A stretch of DNA of 64,000 bases from Lysobacter ciconiae (GCF_015209725.1 NZ_CP063656.1:727001-791000); one strand, 5' to 3'. Shown: positions 8,119-16,840, counted from the first letter of the stretch. Translations and numbers: made by a program. Notes: generated by a model not told the origin, from the sequence alone.

Positions 8119-9624
8119 GTGGAAGACCTGATCAACCAGCTCAACGACATCCTGTGGAGCAAGGCGCTGATCGCCCTGTGCCTGGGCGCGGGCCTCTACT
8201 TCTCCATCCGCACGCGCTTCATGCAGGTGCGCGGGTTGCCGGAAATGATCCGGCTGATGCTCAACAACAAGAGCTCCGAGGCGGGCGTGTCCTCGTTCCA
8301 GGCGCTGGCGATGTCGCTGTCGGGCCGGGTCGGTATCGGCAACATCGCCGGCGTGGCCACGGCCATCGCCTTCGGCGGACCGGGCGCGGTGTTCTGGATG
8401 TGGGTGATGGCGTTCCTGGGCGCGTCCACCGCGTACGTGGAATCCACCCTGGCGCAGATCTACAAGGAGAAGGATCCCAAGGGAAAGTACCGCGGCGGTC
8501 CGGCGTACTTCATCGAGAAGGGCACCGGGCAGAAGTGGTACGCGTGGATGTTCGCCGCGGTGACCATCGTCGCCACCGGCTTCCTGCTGCCCGGCGTGCA
8601 GGCCAACGGGATCGCCTCCAGCATGACCACGGCGTGGGACGTGACCCCGGAAGTGACCGCCGCCTTCCTGGTGGTCGGCCTGGGCTTCATCATTTTTGGC
8701 GGCGTGAAGCGCATCGCGCGCTTTGCCGAGATCGTCGTGCCGTTCATGGCGCTGGCCTACATGCTGGTCGCGCTGGTGATCATGCTGCTGAACTTCGAGC
8801 AGGTACCGGCGATGTTCTCGTTGATCATCAAGGGCGCGTTCGGCATGGAGGCCGGCTTCGGCGCCATGCTCGGGCTGGCGATCGAGTGGGGCGTGAAGCG
8901 CGGCATCTACTCCAACGAGGCCGGGCAGGGCACCAGCCCACATGCCGCCGCTGCGGCCGAGGTCGAGCATCCGGCGCAGCAGGGCTACGTGCAGGCGTTC
9001 TCGGTGTACGTCGACACGCTGCTGGTGTGCTCGGCGACGGCGTTCATGATCCTGTCGACCGGCATGTACAACGTGGTCGGCAAGGGCGGCACGATGCTCA
9101 AAGAGGCGCTGCCCGGCATCGAGCCCGGACCGGCGTTCGCGCAGAACGCAGTGGAGTCGATCCTGCCCGGCTACGGTTCGGCCTTCGTGGCGCTGGCACT
9201 GCTGTTTTTCGCCTTCACCACGATCATCGCCTACTACTACATGGCCGAGACCAACATCGCCTACATAAACCGGAAGATCCATCGCCCGTGGCTGATCTTC
9301 ACCCTGCGCATCGCGATCCTGGTGGCGGTCACCTTCGGCTGCGTGCGCACCGCCGGCATGAGCTGGACCCTGGGCGACATCGGCGTGGGCCTGATGGCCT
9401 GGCTGAACATCCTGGCGATCCTGTGGCTGCAGAAGCCGGCGCTCGCGTCACTGCGTGACTACGAGGCGCAGCACAAGGCCGGCGTCAGCGCGTACACCTT
9501 CGATCCGGTGGCGCTGGGGATCCGCCACGCCGAGTTCTGGGAGCGCCGCGCCAACGGCCTGGAAGACCTCAACGCGGAGGACCCGCAGCTCGCCGGCGCG
9601 GTCAAGACCGGGATCATCCGATGA
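8119..9624 (+). CDS. AGCS-family amino acid:cation symporter (alanine/glycine:Na+ type)
   Basis: Integral membrane importer that couples uptake of a small neutral amino acid, usually alanine or glycine, to sodium or proton flow. The 501-residue protein shows the family N-terminus (LYFSIRTRFMQVRGLPEM), the signature SLSGRVGIGNIAGVATAI, GAVFWMWVMAFLGAST, and YSNEAGQGTSPHAAAAAEV; about ten hydrophobic segments are visible. The start is GTG at 8119, with GGGGGA about 9 nt upstream. Its stop overlaps the ATG of the downstream methyltransferase gene (ATGA), so the two form an operon with no evident functional link. Substrate specificity is a family-level guess. Confidence 0.92.
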   Translation: MEDLINQLNDILWSKALIALCLGAGLYFSIRTRFMQVRGLPEMIRLMLNNKSSEAGVSSFQALAMSLSGRVGIGNIAGVATAIAFGGPGAVFWMWVMAFLGASTAYVESTLAQIYKEKDPKGKYRGGPAYFIEKGTGQKWYAWMFAAVTIVATGFLLPGVQANGIASSMTTAWDVTPEVTAAFLVVGLGFIIFGGVKRIARFAEIVVPFMALAYMLVALVIMLLNFEQVPAMFSLIIKGAFGMEAGFGAMLGLAIEWGVKRGIYSNEAGQGTSPHAAAAAEVEHPAQQGYVQAFSVYVDTLLVCSATAFMILSTGMYNVVGKGGTMLKEALPGIEPGPAFAQNAVESILPGYGSAFVALALLFFAFTTIIAYYYMAETNIAYINRKIHRPWLIFTLRIAILVAVTFGCVRTAGMSWTLGDIGVGLMAWLNILAILWLQKPALASLRDYEAQHKAGVSAYTFDPVALGIRHAEFWERRANGLEDLNAEDPQLAGAVKTGIIR

Positions 9625-10550
9625 CGGTTGATCCGTGGGGCGGACGGGGGCGTGGCGGCGGATCGGGCAAGCCGCGCGGCGATGCGCCCGCGCCTGGCCA
9701 TCGCGGGCCGAAAGCGTCGAATCGGTACGGACGGTCGGCGCGTGAGGAGGCTCCAACGGCCACCGCGCCGGAAGGCCCCGGCGCCGATGCGCCTGCCGGT
9801 GGCTGGCATGCTGCCAATCGCCCGGTGCGGGAGTTGCGCCTGCATGGCTTGAACGCGGTCCGCGCGGTCTTCGAGCGCCGTCCTGAGGCGATCCGCAAGG
9901 TCTACCTGACCCAGGCGAGGATTCCGACGCTGCAGCCGCTGTTGAAGTGGTGTGCGGCGAACCGCATCGGCTATCGCGTGGTGGAAGACGAGGACCTCAA
10001 GAAGCTCGCCGCCAGCTCGCACCACGAAGGCGTCGTCGCCGATGTGCTGCGTGCCGAGCCGGTGGCGCTCGCCGACTGGCTGGACGCGCTGCCCGGCGGT
10101 CCGGGGTGCGCGGTGTGGCTGGACGGCGTCGGCAATCCGCACAACTTCGGCGCTATCCTGCGCTCGGCGGCGCATTTCGGCATCGGTGCGGTGCTGCTGC
10201 CGGAGCATTCACCGCTGGCGTTGTCCGGGGCTGCTGCCCGCGTCGCCGAGGGCGGCGCCGAGGCGGTGACGCTGGTGAGACTGCCGGATCCTGCGACTGC
10301 CGCGTCAACGCTGCGCTCGGCGGGCTTTGGCTTGGCTGCCACTCTGGTCTCAGGCGGCAGCGACCTGTTTGCGACATCCCTGCCGGAGCGACTGGTGTAC
10401 GTGCTCGGCGCCGAAGGCGAGGGCATGGACCGCCGCTTGGCCGATGCGTGCGACCTGCGGCTGTCGATCCCCGGCAGCGGCGCGGTGGAGAGCCTCAACG
10501 TTGCCGCGGCTACCGCAGTGCTGCTGGCGGCTTGGCGGCAGCAGCACTAG
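9621..10550 (+). CDS. SpoU/TrmH-family RNA 2'-O-methyltransferase
   Basis: Uses S-adenosylmethionine to methylate a ribose 2'-OH in rRNA or tRNA; the fold is the knotted SPOUT type. The three signature motifs are all present: NPHNFGAILRSA (motif 1), LGAEGEGM (motif 2) and IPGSGAVESLNVAAATAV (motif 3). An N-terminal substrate-binding domain (LRLHGLNAVRAVFE...) precedes the catalytic domain. The first about 60 residues are Gly/Pro/Arg-rich and look disordered, an extension relative to RlmB (about 245 residues); total 309. The ATG overlaps the symporter stop. The target nucleotide cannot be assigned: RlmB-like, TrmH-like and TsnR-like members share these motifs. Confidence 0.92.
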   Translation: MTVDPWGGRGRGGGSGKPRGDAPAPGHRGPKASNRYGRSAREEAPTATAPEGPGADAPAGGWHAANRPVRELRLHGLNAVRAVFERRPEAIRKVYLTQARIPTLQPLLKWCAANRIGYRVVEDEDLKKLAASSHHEGVVADVLRAEPVALADWLDALPGGPGCAVWLDGVGNPHNFGAILRSAAHFGIGAVLLPEHSPLALSGAAARVAEGGAEAVTLVRLPDPATAASTLRSAGFGLAATLVSGGSDLFATSLPERLVYVLGAEGEGMDRRLADACDLRLSIPGSGAVESLNVAAATAVLLAAWRQQH

Positions 10551-10551
10551 T

Positions 10552-11712
10552 TCAGAACAGCTCGACGCTGCCGGCGTCCATTGACTGCTGCATCACCGGC
10601 TTGTGCGGCGGGCGCTCCCATTCCCCGCGCATCTGGCTGACCCGCTGCATCAGCTGCTTTAGCGCCGCCTGCACGTCGCTGTCGCTGTGGCGACGGTGCA
10701 ACAGTTCCTGCAACTGGGTGGCTTCCTGGTTGATGTTGTTGAGGCGGTCCAGATGGAGGGTGGCCGCCCCCAGCGCCTGGGTGACGATGTCTTCGAACTG
10801 CAGCGAACGCACCGCCTCGGCGACCGAGCTGTCGATGGCCTGGCCGCATTCGGCGATCTCGCGCATGCCATTGCCCAGGCCGCGGTTCATGCCGTCCACG
10901 CGCTCCAGCATGCCGGCGGCTTCGGCGCGTGCGCCGCGCGAGCGGTCCAGGTCGCGCGATGCCATCTGGCTGACCGTGTCGCGGACCTTGGCGATCGCGT
11001 CCTTGGAGCTGTGGGCCAGCTTGCGGATCTGCTCGTTGAAGGTGGTGGAGCGCTCCGACAGGTTGCGGACCTCGTCGGCGACCACGGCGAACCCGCGCCC
11101 GGCCTCGCCCGCCCGGGCCGCCTCGATCGCGGCATTCAGCGCGAGCAGGTTGGTCTGGTCGGCAATCGACTTGACGTCTTCCAGCAGGGCGAAGATGCCG
11201 TCCAGGTGCTCGGCCATGGCGTCGATATGGGTGACGGTATTGCCGCTCTGGCCGCTGACCTCTTCCAGGGCTTCCACCAGCTGCTCCATCTTCTGGCTGG
11301 CCTGCAGGGCGAACTGGTGCACGTCCATGCCGCCGTCATCGCCGGTGCGGTCGATGATGCGGGTGACGATCTCGCTCTGCTGGCGGGACTTGCGATTGAC
11401 CGCCTCGAAGCTGCCACCGAGCTTGCCGACCGAATCACGGATCAGCTCGCGGGTGCGGTCGATCTCGGTCCGTGAGCCGTTGACCTCGGCGCTGATGAAG
11501 TTGCGCAGGTCCTGCAACAGGCGTGTCTGCTCGTGCAGCACCCGTGCCGGGGTTCCCTGGTTCTGCACCCAGGCGAACACGAGCCAGGCGGCGGCGGTGG
11601 CCACGGTGATGCCCAGCTTGGCGGCAAGCGGCCAGTCGAACAGCTGCGCACACAGCAGAAGCACGGTCAGTACCAGCGGCGGGGCCAGTCGAATGACTAC
11701 ACGGGAATCCAT
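10552..11712 (-). CDS. Small membrane-anchored methyl-accepting chemotaxis-like protein
   Basis: Receptor-like protein of 386 residues with two closely spaced hydrophobic segments at the N-terminus (about residues 5-24 and 30-49) and no room for a periplasmic sensor domain. The cytoplasmic part has an MCP signalling hairpin with tip SIADQTNLLALNAAIEAARAGEAGRGFAVVA split across the segment, a different hairpin class from the neighbouring large receptors. After the hairpin comes SLQFEDIVTQA, which recalls the CheZ-type LQFQD motif, then a helical tail ending in AGSVELF. The ATG at 11712 is preferred over an in-frame TTG at 11739, which would sit at the predicted transcript start. It has its own sigma-28 promoter and lies downstream of cheB. 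Its stop is 1 nt from the convergent methyltransferase stop. Signal unknown. Confidence 0.85.
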   Translation of the reverse strand: MDSRVVIRLAPPLVLTVLLLCAQLFDWPLAAKLGITVATAAAWLVFAWVQNQGTPARVLHEQTRLLQDLRNFISAEVNGSRTEIDRTRELIRDSVGKLGGSFEAVNRKSRQQSEIVTRIIDRTGDDGGMDVHQFALQASQKMEQLVEALEEVSGQSGNTVTHIDAMAEHLDGIFALLEDVKSIADQTNLLALNAAIEAARAGEAGRGFAVVADEVRNLSERSTTFNEQIRKLAHSSKDAIAKVRDTVSQMASRDLDRSRGARAEAAGMLERVDGMNRGLGNGMREIAECGQAIDSSVAEAVRSLQFEDIVTQALGAATLHLDRLNNINQEATQLQELLHRRHSDSDVQAALKQLMQRVSQMRGEWERPPHKPVMQQSMDAGSVELF

Positions 11713-11745
11713 TGCTGCTCTCTTCTTGGGGGCGGTCAATGACAG

Positions 11746-11772
11746 ATAACGGCGGCGAGGTGAAGAGCTTTA
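11746..11772 (-). promoter_or_regulatory. Sigma-28 (FliA) promoter of the small MCP-like gene
   Basis: Read on the minus strand: TAAAGCTC (-35, 11765-11772), 11-nt spacer, GCCGTTAT (-10, 11746-11753). It lies 34 bp before the ATG at 11712, in the gap after cheB, and matches the other FliA sites in this cluster. Confidence 0.8.
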
Positions 11773-11806
11773 GCGCCGGCAGTGCCAGCGCCCCGGGAAA
11801 CGGCGC

Positions 11807-12880
11807 TCAACGCAGGTTTCCGCGACCCAGTAGACGGGTGGCCACTTCGTTCAATGGCGCCACCTGCACGGCGGCGCCAAGGGCGACGGCCGCTCCGGGC
11901 ATGCCCCACACGATGCTGGTGTGCTGATCCTGCGCGAGGGTGTAGGCGCCCGCGTTTCTGAGCGCGAGCAAGCCCCGTGCACCGTCGCTGCCCATGCCCG
12001 TCAGCAACGCCGCAGCTGCGCCGGAACCGACATGGTTGGCGACCGACTCGAACAGCACGTCGACGCTGGGGCGATGACCGTTGACCTGGGCGTCGTCACT
12101 GACGCTGCAGTGCCAGGACGCGCCGCGCCGGGTAACCCGCAGGTGCACGCCGCCGGGCGCGACGTAGGCGTGTCCCGGCCGCAAGGGCTGGCTCGTCTCG
12201 GCGTGAACAACGGTCACCGCGCTGTGCTGATGGAGGCGTGCGGCAAAGGCCGCGCTGAATGCGGCAGGGATGTGCTGGGCGATCACGATCGGGGGAGCGT
12301 CGGCGGGCAGGACGGACAGGACATCCAGGATCGCGTTGGTTCCGCCCGTGGATGCGCCGATCGCGATCAGCTGCAGGTTGGGGTGGCGATGCGCTGCTGC
12401 AGGCAGCGGGGCCGGTCGAGCGCTCACGAGGTTGCCGATGCGGGTTCTGGCGGCGTGACGTACTTTCTCGCGCAACGCGTCCCCGTAGGCTGCCAGCCCG
12501 CCGCCCAGATCGGTTTGCGGCTTGCCGATGCAGTCCACGGCGCCGGCGGCGAGTGCATCCAGGGTGACCTCGGCGCCCTTCGCGGTCAGCGTCGAGACCA
12601 TCACCACCGGCATCGGGCGAAGCCGCATGAGGTTCTGCAGGAAGCTCAGCCCGTCCATGCGTGGCATCTCCACGTCCAGGGTGAGGACGTCGGGGGAGAG
12701 CCGCTTGATCTTGGTGCGGGCGATGAAGGGGTCCGCGGCGGTGCCGACCACCTCGATCAGCGGATCGGCCGAAAGCAGGTCCGACATCAGCCGGCGCATG
12801 AAGGCCGAATCGTCGATCACCAACACCCGCACGCGCTGCCCGTCGGAGGGAGGCAATGGCGGAGCGGACGCGAGAACCAT
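11807..12880 (-). CDS. cheB: Chemotaxis response regulator / protein-glutamate methylesterase CheB
   Basis: Removes methyl groups from receptor glutamates (and deamidates glutamines) when phosphorylated by CheA, giving adaptation. The 357-residue protein has an N-terminal receiver (acidic pair in VLVIDDSAFMRR, phospho-acceptor Asp69 in LTLDVEMPRMDG, Lys in GKPQ) and a C-terminal methylesterase with the expected catalytic triad: Ser in GASTGGT, His in AQHIPAAF, Asp in GMGSDGARG. I set the start at the ATG at 12880, which overlaps the cheD stop by one base (TGATG); a longer open frame upstream runs through cheD and is not used. Last gene of the cheR-cheD-cheB unit. Confidence 0.96.
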   Translation of the reverse strand: MVLASAPPLPPSDGQRVRVLVIDDSAFMRRLMSDLLSADPLIEVVGTAADPFIARTKIKRLSPDVLTLDVEMPRMDGLSFLQNLMRLRPMPVVMVSTLTAKGAEVTLDALAAGAVDCIGKPQTDLGGGLAAYGDALREKVRHAARTRIGNLVSARPAPLPAAAHRHPNLQLIAIGASTGGTNAILDVLSVLPADAPPIVIAQHIPAAFSAAFAARLHQHSAVTVVHAETSQPLRPGHAYVAPGGVHLRVTRRGASWHCSVSDDAQVNGHRPSVDVLFESVANHVGSGAAAALLTGMGSDGARGLLALRNAGAYTLAQDQHTSIVWGMPGAAVALGAAVQVAPLNEVATRLLGRGNLR

Positions 12881-13518
12881 CAGAACAACTCCACGCTGCC
12901 AGCCACGGGCGCGCGGTTGAGGTCGCCGTAGTAGGCGCGCTCGGCGCGGACGATGTCGTCGTCGCGGGTCGAGGGCAAGCGCCGGACCAGGGTGCGGCCG
13001 GTCTGCACGAAGAAGCACACCTTTCGCGGCTGCGTGTCGCCCAGGTCCTGCGCGACGACCGGTATGCGTTCGGCCACCAGGTATTGCAGGACGAATCGCG
13101 CGTTGCGGGTACCGATGGGATCGTTCTGGAAGCCACTGAGCACGTTGCCGCCGCCGAATACCTTGGCCAGGAGCCTGCCGCGGCTGGCGCCGCGCTTGAG
13201 CAGGTCGTTGATGACCAGCTCCATCGCGTGCGCCCCGTAGCGGGCGCTCATGTCGCCGTCGGCAATGTCGTTGCGGGTGTTGCCCGATGCGCCCGGCAGC
13301 ATGAAGTGGTTCATGCCCCCCACGCCCACCACCGGGTCGTAGATGCACGCTGCCACGCAGGATCCCAGCAGCGTCACCAGGGCCAGCGGTTCGCTGCTGA
13401 CCCGGAACTCGGCAGGCATCAGGCGTACCGCGTGGGTCTGCAGGGCCTTGTCGTAATAGCTGCCCGGCTCGGTGATCGCGCCGCGCAAGGGCGAGCTTTC
13501 CCGTTCGAACGGTTTCAT
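12880..13518 (-). CDS. cheD: Chemoreceptor glutamine deamidase CheD
   Basis: Converts specific receptor glutamines to glutamate. The 212-residue protein carries the family core: LLGSCVAACIYDP with the expected catalytic Cys, followed by GGMNHFMLP with the catalytic His, and VFGGGNVL. The start is the ATG at 13518 overlapping the cheR stop (ATGA); a further upstream GTG-type extension is less likely. The C-terminus extends past the usual CheD core and ends AGSVELF, the same seven residues that end the small receptor-like protein encoded downstream of cheB. That shared tail is unusual and may mark a common docking partner (inference). Confidence 0.95.
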   Translation of the reverse strand: MKPFERESSPLRGAITEPGSYYDKALQTHAVRLMPAEFRVSSEPLALVTLLGSCVAACIYDPVVGVGGMNHFMLPGASGNTRNDIADGDMSARYGAHAMELVINDLLKRGASRGRLLAKVFGGGNVLSGFQNDPIGTRNARFVLQYLVAERIPVVAQDLGDTQPRKVCFFVQTGRTLVRRLPSTRDDDIVRAERAYYGDLNRAPVAGSVELF

Positions 13519-14399
13519 GGTGTCGCCGTCGGATGCGTCGCGCGATAGGTGGTGCGCCCGCACGAAGTCACCAGGTCCTGCGCATGGGTGAAGCTCTCGG
13601 AATGGCCGGCGAACATCAGGGCGCCCGGCCCCAGCAGCGGCGCGATGCGGGAAAGGACGTGGTACTGGGTGGGCTTGTCGAAGTAGATCATCACGTTGCG
13701 GCAGAACACCGCGCAGAAACCTCCGCGCAAGCCATAGTCGTCATCGAGCAGGTTGAGCGGGCGGAAGCTGACCAGCGCCTGCAGCTCCGGCCGGACGCGG
13801 CACAAGCCGGCGTTGGGGCCGCTGCCGGACTGGAAATAGGCCTGGCGGCGCTGCGGCGACACCCCGTCAATGCGATCGATCGAATACCTGCCCAGCGCGG
13901 CGGTCTCGAGCACGCGGGTGTCGATGTCGGTTGCCAGGATCCGCACCGGCGGGGCGAGGGTTCCGAACGCCTCGCAGGCGGCGATGGCGATCGAATACGG
14001 CTCCTCGCCGGTGGATGCGGCGCAGCACCAGATGGTCAGTGGCGCCCGCAGATCCCTGCGCGCCGCGTGCGCGGCGAGCAGATGCTCCGAAAGCATGTCG
14101 AAGTGGTGGGACTCGCGGAAGAAGGACGTCAGGTTGGTCGTCAGCGCGTTGGTGAACTGCTCCCACTCCGCGCCGTCGTCGGCTTCCAGGGCGTCCAGGT
14201 ACTCGTCGAAGCGTTGCATCCCGCACGCACGGACGCGCCGCGCCAGACGGCTGTACACCATGTCGCGCTTGTGCGGACTGAGGGCGATGCCCGCGCGTGC
14301 GTGGATCAGGCGGGCGACGCGGCGGAAGTCGCGCTCGTCGAACACGAACTCGCGGTTTGCCGGCGGGGTCCGGCGGTCGATGGCTGTCGCGTCAGCCAT
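13515..14399 (-). CDS. cheR: Chemotaxis protein methyltransferase CheR
   Basis: Methylates receptor glutamates with S-adenosylmethionine. 294 residues, normal length. N-terminal helical domain (FRRVARLIHARAGIAL, LARRVRACG), then TTNLTSFFRESHHF, WCCAASTGEEPYSIA (SAM-binding loop), ILATDIDTRVLE and VFCRNVMIYFDKPTQ, and the C-terminal GPGALMFAGHSESF. The ATG at 14399 overlaps the end of the preceding Aer-like receptor gene by 8 nt. It heads the tightly coupled cheR-cheD-cheB group. Two large receptors nearby end in a HWEEF tail, the kind of pentapeptide that tethers CheR in enterobacteria. Confidence 0.96.
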   Translation of the reverse strand: MADATAIDRRTPPANREFVFDERDFRRVARLIHARAGIALSPHKRDMVYSRLARRVRACGMQRFDEYLDALEADDGAEWEQFTNALTTNLTSFFRESHHFDMLSEHLLAAHAARRDLRAPLTIWCCAASTGEEPYSIAIAACEAFGTLAPPVRILATDIDTRVLETAALGRYSIDRIDGVSPQRRQAYFQSGSGPNAGLCRVRPELQALVSFRPLNLLDDDYGLRGGFCAVFCRNVMIYFDKPTQYHVLSRIAPLLGPGALMFAGHSESFTHAQDLVTSCGRTTYRATHPTATP

Positions 14400-16644
14400 G
14401 TCGTGCCATCCGTATGGATTCCTGGCCGAGGCGGAATGCCGCGGCGGTCCTGACCAGTTCTCCGGACTGATGCTCCAGACTGCGGGCGGATGCGGTAGCT
14501 GCATCCACCAGCGACGCGTTCTGCTGCGTGCCGGCATCGACCTGGGTGAACATCTGGTTGATCAGGTCGATGCCGCTGGACTGCTCCTGGGACGCAAGGC
14601 TGATGTCCGCGACCAGCCCGGCCACCTGCTCCACGCTGCTGACGATGTCCTGCATGGTCCGCCCGGCCTGTTCGACCAGCTGGCTTCCGCTGTCCACCTT
14701 CGCCACGGAGTCGTCGATCAGCGACTTGATCTCGCGCGCGGCCGTGGCGGAGCGCTGCGCAAGCGAGCGCACTTCGGAGGCCACCACCGCAAACCCGCGG
14801 CCCTGCTCACCTGCACGCGCGGATTCGACCGCGGCGTTCAGCGCCAGGATGTTGGTCTGGAACGCGATGCCGTCGATGACGCCGATGATGTCGACGATCC
14901 GCCTCGATGACGCGCTGATGCCACTCATGGTGGCAACCACCTGGCCAACGACCTGGCCGCCCTGGCCGGCGACCTGGGCGGCGTTGATGGTCAGCTGGTT
15001 GGCCTGGCGGGCGTTCTCGGCGTTCTGGTGCACGGTGGAGGTGAGCTCCTCCATCGAGGATGCCGTCTCCTGTAATGAGGCGGCCTGGTGTTCCGTGCGC
15101 TCGGCCAGCTCCTGGTTGCCGGCCGTGATTTCCGAGGCAGCCGCATCGATGGCGTCGGCGCCGCTCTGGATCGCGCCGACGGTCGCGGCGATCTGGTCCA
15201 CGGTCCGGTTGGTGCTGTGCTTGATCTCCCCGAAAATGCCGCGCATGTCCGTGTCGATGCGACGGCTCAGGTCACCCTCGGCCACGGCGTGCAGCACCGA
15301 TTGCATCTCATCGAGACTGGCACTGGTCGAGCTCAGCAACTGGCCGATGCTTTCCGCCAGCAGCAGGAGAAAGCCCTGCTTGTCCTGGGTAGTGATGCGC
15401 CCGCTGAAGTCACCGGCCGCTGCCGCCTGCAGCACCTGCGCGACCTCGCTTTGCATCTCCAGCTCCACCGTGCGGTCCTGCCATTCGCTGACCAGACCGA
15501 TCTGTGCGCCGCCGGCATCACGCACGGGAGTAACGGTCACATCGATGGTGCGCGTGCCCAGTTGCATCCGCCGCACGAAGCCGTTCCCCAGCCGCGACAG
15601 ATCATGCTCGGGTTTCGCCGGGTCCTGAAGCAGGGCGCCGATGTCGCTCCCCAGCAACCGCGAAAGTTCGAACCCCGGCAGCCTGTGGCGGATGTCCTGT
15701 GCCGAGGCGCCAATCAAGTCGGTCATGCCGCTGTTGGCGTAGACGACGATCAGGTCCTGGTTGGCGACCAGGATATTGGTATGGGCGAAATCCAGCGCAT
15801 TGCGGATCCGCGCACCGGCCCGCTGCTCGCGCTGCTGCTGCTGCACCTCGAAGCCCAGCCGGATCTGCATGGACTTGATCCCCTGCAGCACCTGGCCGAT
15901 TTCATCGTTGCGGGCGATGGCGATGAGCCGGGTGTAATTGCCCTCGGCGATGCTCCGGAGTTGCGCGTTCGCTTCTTCCAGCCGGTCGACCACGTCGCGC
16001 GACAGCCACCACCCGCTGTAGATGCCGAAGCCGCCCGCCAGTGCCGCGACGGAGAGGATCAGCCGCGGCGGGGTTCCGGCTGCGGCCATCGTCGCCAGTC
16101 CCATGCCCAAGCCGAGTATCCCGACAGCCGCCAGCATCAGGCGTTGGCGCAGGGACAGGCGCCAGAGCGGATTGAGCGCGCGCATCCAGTCGCGCTTGCC
16201 GACGACGCCGGCGTGGACGCGCAGTCCTTGCGCACGTCCCTGGCGCAGCGCCGCGTAGGCGGGCTCCACGGCGCTGATCGCGGCCCGGCTCGCCTTGCGC
16301 CGGACCGACATGTAGCCGCTCAGCCGGCCGTGCTCGTGGATCGGGGTGACGTTGGCCTGCACCCAGTAGTGCGCACCGCACTTGCTTCGGTTCTTGATCA
16401 CGCCCACCCATGGGCGACCGGCCTTGAGGGTCTTCCACAGGTCCGCAAACGCCTCGCGCGGCATGTCCGGATGCCGGACGATGTTGTGGGGCTGGCCCAC
16501 GAGCTCGGCTTCGCTGAATCCACTGACGCGGACCAGCTCGCGATTCACCTTGAGGATCGTGCCGTCGGGGTCGGTGTAGGAAACCAGCGTGGCGTCGTCG
16601 TCAAGCACGATCTCAACACCGGTAACGGGCAGGTTGTTTCGCAT
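14392..16644 (-). CDS. Aer-like PAS-domain methyl-accepting chemotaxis protein
   Basis: Likely redox/energy-taxis transducer. The 750-residue protein starts with an Aer-type PAS domain (residues about 10-115) containing VGQPHNIVRHPDMPREAF and AHYWVQANVTPI, closely matching the FAD-binding PAS of E. coli Aer. A pair of hydrophobic segments (about 155-205) forms a membrane hairpin with almost no periplasmic loop, followed by HAMP, a second PAS (DFAHTNILVANQDLIVVYAN), further HAMP-like repeats and a long-type MCP signalling hairpin (tip GIAFQTNILALNAAVESARA). It lacks the HWEEF tail of the next two receptors. The ATG at 16644 has GGAG upstream. It is longer than Aer (506 residues) because of the second PAS and HAMP repeats. 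Confidence 0.92.
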   Translation of the reverse strand: MRNNLPVTGVEIVLDDDATLVSYTDPDGTILKVNRELVRVSGFSEAELVGQPHNIVRHPDMPREAFADLWKTLKAGRPWVGVIKNRSKCGAHYWVQANVTPIHEHGRLSGYMSVRRKASRAAISAVEPAYAALRQGRAQGLRVHAGVVGKRDWMRALNPLWRLSLRQRLMLAAVGILGLGMGLATMAAAGTPPRLILSVAALAGGFGIYSGWWLSRDVVDRLEEANAQLRSIAEGNYTRLIAIARNDEIGQVLQGIKSMQIRLGFEVQQQQREQRAGARIRNALDFAHTNILVANQDLIVVYANSGMTDLIGASAQDIRHRLPGFELSRLLGSDIGALLQDPAKPEHDLSRLGNGFVRRMQLGTRTIDVTVTPVRDAGGAQIGLVSEWQDRTVELEMQSEVAQVLQAAAAGDFSGRITTQDKQGFLLLLAESIGQLLSSTSASLDEMQSVLHAVAEGDLSRRIDTDMRGIFGEIKHSTNRTVDQIAATVGAIQSGADAIDAAASEITAGNQELAERTEHQAASLQETASSMEELTSTVHQNAENARQANQLTINAAQVAGQGGQVVGQVVATMSGISASSRRIVDIIGVIDGIAFQTNILALNAAVESARAGEQGRGFAVVASEVRSLAQRSATAAREIKSLIDDSVAKVDSGSQLVEQAGRTMQDIVSSVEQVAGLVADISLASQEQSSGIDLINQMFTQVDAGTQQNASLVDAATASARSLEHQSGELVRTAAAFRLGQESIRMARHG

Positions 16645-16729
16645 GGGCACTCCGCGGCGTGGGATCCGCGTTCGCCGCCGGCAGGGCGGTTGGGGAAAGT
16701 CGGCGCGTGGATGGCCGGGGTCCTCCTTC

Positions 16730-16756
16730 TTATCGGCTCCGCGGTGGAGGTCTTGA
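16730..16756 (-). promoter_or_regulatory. Sigma-28 promoter before the Aer-like receptor gene
   Basis: On the minus strand: TCAAGACC (-35, 16749-16756), 11-nt spacer, GCCGATAA (-10, 16730-16737). The -10 is the exact enterobacterial FliA consensus; the -35 is degenerate. It lies 86 bp before the ATG and likely drives the receptor-cheR-cheD-cheB unit. Confidence 0.7.
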
Positions 16757-16840
16757 GCAACCTGGCCGGTGGTGGACGGCAAACCGCCGTCAGAACGCTT
16801 CGGCCGCGGCCTGGATCGCTTTGCTGCATACAGGCAGTCA

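Noticed and set aside
11713..11739. TTG start for the small receptor-like protein at 11739
   Set aside because: This codon lies at the predicted transcript start of the FliA promoter, leaving no leader; ATG at 11712 fits better.
12881..13348. N-terminal extension of CheB through the cheD gene
   Set aside because: The extra residues are arginine-rich antipattern sequence; the receiver domain begins right after the ATG at 12880, which overlaps the cheD stop.
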